From assembly GCA_030737875.1 (NCBI GenBank), contig CM060922.1, forward strand, positions 303,729,456-303,793,455: a stretch of DNA of 64,000 nucleotides, read 5' to 3'. The translations under genes were made by a program, and so were the position numbers. Shown here piece after piece: positions 58,907 through 64,000 of this stretch. The stretch's first letter is position 1; every line of letters begins with the position of its first letter. A model generated the notes under the pieces. It saw only the letters and a program-made list of their open reading frames with translations. It ran no database searches and was not told the DNA's origin. Source of the stretch: Allium sativum. Taxonomy: Eukaryota > Streptophyta > Magnoliopsida > Asparagales > Amaryllidaceae.

Positions 58907-59820
58907 TGTTAGGGACTTTGTGGTTTGAGATTATTGGAGGAGGATGAATGCCATACTTTAGACTTTAAGGATCTATATGGTAGATTCTTTCAAACAATAG
59001 TTCAGCCCACCATGTACGAACAGGTTATCGAACTATCGACTTTCAGGATTCAATAAATCTTTGGAGTAGCCACATCGGATTCAAAGGTTGTATGGCTTTG
59101 ATCCTACCAAGAACACTCTGATTTTGATTTTGATGATGCAATATAGAAGATAGAAATGAAGAAGAATGATTCTGCTACACTATACAAGCGTTGCAAATTC
59201 AGAAATTTCAACGATGTTTCAAATTTACAATGTACAAAATCTCGTGAGGAAGAAGAAGATGTGGTAAAAATTAATTTGCAACGTCTTAGACTACTGCTAT
59301 TTATAGGTAGAAAAGCGTCACGACCATTTGCAATGGTTGCATCTATTTGAAATCACAATTTCGCGTTGTTTCGTTTGCAACACTTCTAAAGTGTCGCATC
59401 CTTCGTGTTTGCACCGTTGTGAATTTGAATTTTGGCACCGTCACAAAACCCGCCCAGATTTAAACATTTGGGTCCGTAATGGGCTAAAAAATGGCTGATC
59501 ACTGTTTAGAAGTTTGATCAAAAAATATTATCATTGGATCCAGACCCGAGACCCGTACCCGGCCCGATTCAGTTCGGTCGGACGGACGGACGGCAACGGC
59601 GCACGTGCGTGTGGAGGAGATGCATGGTCTCCCTCCTCACAACAAAGTAAGAATTTGGGTTCTCCAAGGCCACAACACCTTCATGAGAAGGCTATTGATA
59701 TACTTTGCTTCCTCATTTTATTTTCATGATGTGGGACAAAACAATTTTCCCATTCCTTCTTCCATCTTTCTTTCTGCTCTTTTCAAAACAAACCCCAAAT
59801 ACTTTTGAAAATTTACAACA
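58907..59820 (-). mobile_element. 5' LTR of the copia element
   Basis: 914 bases; on the minus strand it starts TGTTGTAAATTTTC at 59,820 and ends at 58,907. Partner of 32,388-33,340. TATA box (minus) at 59,298-59,305. Confidence 0.92.
59298..59305 (-). promoter_or_regulatory. TATA box in copia 5' LTR
   Basis: TATAAATA on the minus strand, homologous to 32,796-32,803. Confidence 0.6.
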
Positions 59821-59825
59821 ACCTT
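59821..59825. other. Target-site duplication ACCTT, right
   Basis: Identical to 32,383-32,387. Confidence 0.9.
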
Positions 59826-61126
59826 ACTGTTGCGCCCAAATCACTTAACAAAATACTCACTTATTGCCTTCAATCAGTCTTTATTGAGAATTAAACTTAC
59901 TAAGCTTTTATTTCCATTTCTAGGTAAACCACATGTTGGAAGTTGCCCATAAATATCAAATTGTTGTTAGTGAAAATGGAATAGCTTGAGTCTCGCACCA
60001 AGATAAGCAAGTTGGATGTAATAAGTGAGTGTGATTAATCTATACCTTTTTTGACTGAAATTGGGTATATATAATTAAAGCATAACAACCGAAATGAAAA
60101 CTTTCGGGCCATGACCGAAAGATACAACATTTTCCTGAATACACGAAAAGTCAGACAAAGCCTGCCATCAAATATAACAACGCATCCAACATAATAAAAC
60201 AGCCTGCCACTTTATAACTTTGATACAATGTATTAGATTTTTAGCATCCATCTAAATAATTGATTTCTATTGCTAGCCATACGCATTCAAATTACTTTCT
60301 GCAATATGGACATTCTGGGTTCATGGCCATGCAATGCCAGTTATTTAAAAATCTTGAATTACATTTACCATATGACATGGGATTGTCCAAGAGATATATA
60401 ATACGTATGAAGGTAATCATAAGGCTACTTTTTATTTGATGAAAGATTGCTGTTTTGACGTGAAAACTTATTTTTCTCACTTAACAGATTTTCGAGGTGG
60501 TGAATGGTATGAAAGATCTGTTCAATCAGTCGTAAGAACAAAACTAGTCCCATCGATACTATTTTTCAGTTCTTCAAATACTTCAAATAAATTTGGTAAA
60601 ACATCATTTAAGTTAATAATCTTGAGCACATTCATTGAATGACATGGTGTTTTCCAAGAGATATGTAAGATGGTCACAGGTAATTAATATAAGTCTACCT
60701 TTAATTTGTTGAAAGCTTGTTAAGTTGACGTGAAAACTTATTTCTCTCATGCAAAAGATTTTTAAGGTAATGAACGGCATGAAAATTTTGATTGATTTCA
60801 GCCATAGGAATAGAACTAGTCCATCGATTCTGTATTTTGTTCTTTAAATACTTTAGTGAATAGAGTTGTCCTATCAGTAATATTATGGCTATTACCTCCA
60901 AATTCACAAATTTAAAGCAAAATTAGTCCCACTTAATTTGCTTTAAAAGTAACAGTATATTGTCTTCCTCTGCTTTTCATCCATTGCGTAATTAATTTTT
61001 TACTATCATAAATTATTTATGATTGGGCTTTTTGTAGTTTTGTGGCTCCTCGTAGTCATAAGGTTGTTGCCTTCTGATATACAGATATTGATCCATGATT
61101 ATTATATGTCAGATGTATGGAGCAGT
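59826..61126. other. Unassigned flank of the copia element
   Basis: It was joined to 32,382 before the copia insertion. AT-rich, no supported gene. Contains the tandem duplication listed next. Confidence 0.5.
60373..60890. repeat. Tandem duplication of about 265 bases
   Basis: Two diverged head-to-tail copies starting near 60,373 and 60,641. Shared phrases: GACATGG.GTTTTCCAAGAGATAT-like start, TTGACGTGAAAACTTATTT, and AGAACAAAACTAGTCC / AGAACTAGTCC-type end with CATCGAT. Confidence 0.75.
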
Positions 61127-61588
61127 TGTAACAACTTGCCTTTTTGGTCGCTCCAAGTCGGTAATTAAACCAACCCAGAAACTTCAAAACGGTAGACAAT
61201 TATTTTAGCTTACGGGTTTAACAGAAATAACACATAATCACAACACAGAAAACACAACAGTATTCTCTCATAGTGAAAATTTATATACAAAATCAGAGTT
61301 ATACAAAATTATTCGTACAACGGAAGAAATATAAATTATACCCATGAATTTTTAAAATAAAATTACGGTTTTGTCGGGCCTTGCGGGCGCATAAGCGTCC
61401 TCAGTTTCCTTTCCAGTTTTGCGAGCTGAAAACTTTAAGCCTGGAACACTTAAGACCTGACACGGGCATTCCATGCAAAATACACAAAACACCCGAGTCA
61501 AGATTAAACTTATTTCAAGTAAGTCACTTCATAATAAACACATAAATATAACTGTTTAATCCCAATAATTTATTGAATAATTCGAGTA
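61127..61588 (-). mobile_element. Tail of a minus-strand gypsy LTR
   Basis: The plus strand starts TGTAACAACTTGCC, so the minus strand ends ...GGCAAGTTGTTACA. Upstream (higher coordinates) it reads into a U5-like region. GCAGT (61,122-61,126) is a possible target-site duplication. It runs without a clear break into the left arm of the inverted repeat, which may be the front of the same LTR. Confidence 0.45.
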
Positions 61589-63931
61589 TAACAATCAGTG
61601 AATTGCCAAAATAAAGATTAGCCGAGTTAAATACAGATGATCCGTATTCAAATTGATATTAGAACATCAAGTTTTCATGCTAACATAGTCTTATCAATCT
61701 GGTTACAGAAATTTAAACACAACACTGGTTGCATGATGTACATTCATAGTAATATTTGGTCCAGGCGTTCAAATGGAATTTGGGTAAAGACTAAGTATAC
61801 ATATGCATATGCCTACGCACAAATCTATATACATAGGGAACATATATTTCAGTTACTATCTTTACATGTATTCACATGAATCTAAATGCCCACTTATCAA
61901 AGTACTTTATAATCAAAGGGCATATGTAAAAATAGGGAATGTGGAAAAATCCAAATGCTTCATGTTTTTTTTTTCAAGCTAAATCATGGGATCAAAATAA
62001 CCAACGCATAAAACCAGAATGCCAAACCTTCGCAATTAGCATAAACTGGGTGTCTTTCCTTTTCTTCTACTTTGAGAAATTTAAATATTAGATGATAACT
62101 TATTCCAACTCTTAAAATTTGATTTACTATTACAACTCGAACTCCATCCAAAATTTCAGTTACAGGTGTTAATTAATATCAAAGAGCATGTTGTTCTTCT
62201 CTAAATGAAATTTACTAGCATGTTTATATGAAATTATTTGGTTTGTCCTCCATAAAAATATGTTACCCAACAATTTTATGACAACAAAAGCAACTGTTTG
62301 CATTCGCTCGACCTAGGTTAGCCTAACTCGACAATCAACTAAATTGGAATACACTATACCATTGAGTTAAATACTAAATTGGTGTCAAAAATAAATAAAA
62401 TAGACAGAAACCAATAAAATGAAATGAACATCATACAAACTACCAAACAGCGGAAGAGTTGATCATATCGACAGATAACCTAACATGGTGGAAACTAATA
62501 TCATATGGAAAGGGAACCAAATACTGAACTGACTTCATAGGTAGGAACTTCAAATCTCAACAACCAATAGTGCAACAAAACACACTCAGGTGATGGTTAT
62601 GACCTTACACCAAGGCCGAAGCAAAGGAAAAATTGGATACCCAGAACCAGTTTCAAACTCCAATAAGAAATGATCGATTTTTTTTAGCTAAGGCAGTATA
62701 CTCAAACAGAACGGTCAACCGAACAGTCCACAACAATTATATTTCGGTTCATACGGAGTTAAACACTTGAACTGAAATATAATTGTTGTGGACTGTTCGG
62801 TTGACCGTTCTGTTTAAGTATACTGCCTTAGCTAAAAAAAATCGATCATTTCTTATTGGAGTTTGAAACTGGTTCTGGGTATCCAATTTTTCCTTTGCTT
62901 CGGCCTTGGTATAAGGTCATAACGAACACCTGAGTGTATTTTGTTGCACTGTTGGTTGTTGAGATTTGAAGTTCTTACCTATGAAGTCATTTCAGTATTT
63001 GGTTACCTGTCCATATGATATAAGTTTCCTCCATGTTCGGTTATCTATTAATATGATCTACTCTTCTGTTGTTTGGTAGTTTGTATGATGTTCATTTCAT
63101 TTTATTGGCTTCTGTCTACTTTATTTATTTTTGACACCAGTTCAGTATTTAACTCAATGGTAGAGTGTATTCCAATTTAGTTAATTGTCGAGTTATGTTA
63201 ACCCAGGTCGAGCGAATGCAAACAATTGCTTTTGCTGTCATAAAATTGTTGAGTAATATATTTTTATGGAGGACAAACCAAATAATTTCATATAAACATG
63301 CTAGTTAATTTCATTTAGAGAAGAATAACATGCTTTTAATAATAATTAACACCTGCAACTGAAATTTTGGATGGAGATTGAGTTGTAATAATAAATCAAA
63401 TTTTAAGAGTTGAAATAAATTGTCATCTAATATTTGAATTTCTGAAAGTAGAAGAAAAGCAAAGACACCCAGTTTATGTTAATTGTGAAGGTCTGGCAAT
63501 CTGGTTTTATGCATTGGTTATTTGGATCCCATGATTTAACTTGAAAAAAAAAAAACATGAAGCATCTGTATTTTTCCACATTCCATGTTTTACATATGCC
63601 CTTTGATTATGAAGTGCTTTGATAAGTGGGCATTTGGATTCATGCGAATACAGATAAAGGTAGAAACTAATACATATGTTCCTTATGTATATAGATTTGT
63701 GCATAGGCATATACATATGTGTACTTAGCATTTACCCAAATTCATTTTGAACGCCTAGCCCAAATATTTCTGTGAATGTACATCATGTAACCGGTATTGT
63801 ATTTAAATTACTGTAACCAGATTGATAAGACTATGTTAGCATGCAAACTTGATGTTCTAGTACCAATTTGAATACAAATCATCTGTACTTAACTTGGCTA
63901 ATCTTTATTTCGGCAGTTCACTGATTGTTAT
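61589..63931. repeat. Long inverted repeat (arms about 1.16 kb, 16-nt loop)
   Basis: Left arm 61,589-62,751 and right arm 62,768-63,931 are reverse complements along their whole length, roughly 88-90% identical by eye, with the stem tip TTATATTTCGGTTCA / TGAACTGAAATATAA. The loop is TACGGAGTTAAACACT. No protein motif is seen in either arm; ORFs are chance. It could be a foldback element, or two copies of one LTR set head to head. Confidence 0.85.
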
Positions 63932-64000
63932 TATTGGCTAGCTTTTTGGACCAAGCCACCTAGACACACACGTAAGTCTAATCTGAAGTCTTGCTCGAGA

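Larger units (their letters stand above)
32388..59820 (-). mobile_element. Ty1/copia element, minus strand, split by two gypsy insertions
   Basis: LTRs of 953 bases (32,388-33,340) and 914 bases (58,907-59,820) in the same orientation, with gag-pol between them on the minus strand. The flanking 5-base duplication is exact: ACCTT at 32,383-32,387 and at 59,821-59,825. Two insertions with their own duplications account for 33,920-45,564 and 46,063-55,488. Subtracting them leaves about 6.35 kb, normal for a plant copia element. Coding is gag, protease, integrase, RT, RNase H in order, all with stops. Confidence 0.95.

Noticed and set aside
58890..58907. Initiator-Met primer site after the copia 5' LTR
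   Set aside because: The bases after the LTR end on the minus strand do not read TGGTATCAGAG; a strongly decayed or different primer site is possible but cannot be supported.

Overview
This window is nuclear DNA from a flowering plant, probably a eudicot, and it is almost entirely transposable elements. The evidence is long LTRs with plant-type TG...CA ends, an initiator-Met primer site in Ty3/gypsy chromovirus-like elements, a Tat-type gypsy element with a TGGCGC-type primer site, a Ty1/copia element, a plant RTE-clade LINE with a (TTG)n tail, and a CACTA terminus. I found no intact host gene, tRNA, rRNA or CRISPR array. The species cannot be named from this.

Left part (1-16,331): a pile of related Ty3/gypsy elements with very long LTRs. 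One element has a 5' LTR (3,929-7,004, front cut off), a very short interior (7,004-8,050, with primer site and polypurine tract) and a full 6.24-kb 3' LTR (8,051-14,293). A second, divergent relative sits in the 5' LTR; its LTR ends at 3,928. A third, inverted copy (1-1,779) is inserted next to or into that relative. All lie beside or inside another minus-strand LTR (14,294-16,331). These LTRs share a layout: TATA box, GC-rich island with a C/G homopolymer, then an AT-rich near-palindromic array.

Middle-left (16,332-32,387): a decayed minus-strand gypsy pol fragment (RNase H, then RT), minus-strand LTR material with a decayed primer site, a CACTA left end at 24,491, a full-length but mutated RTE LINE (about 26,726-30,028), and unassigned AT-rich DNA with local tandem duplications.

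Middle and right (32,388-59,820): a minus-strand Ty1/copia element bounded by an exact ACCTT duplication. It has been split twice. A Tat-type gypsy element (33,920-45,564, duplication CTTTT) lies in its 3' region and itself carries a solo LTR (34,124-36,662, flanking CAGG). A chromovirus-like gypsy (46,063-55,488, duplication GCATC) cuts its RNase H codons. Removing the insertions leaves a copia element of about 6.35 kb. The Tat element lacks pol, but its 3' interior holds an antisense, apparently two-intron gene (43,166-41,651), the most unusual coding signal here.

Right end (59,821-64,000): unassigned DNA with a tandem duplication, the 3' tail of a minus-strand LTR, and a 2.3-kb near-perfect inverted repeat (61,589-63,931) with a 16-nt loop.
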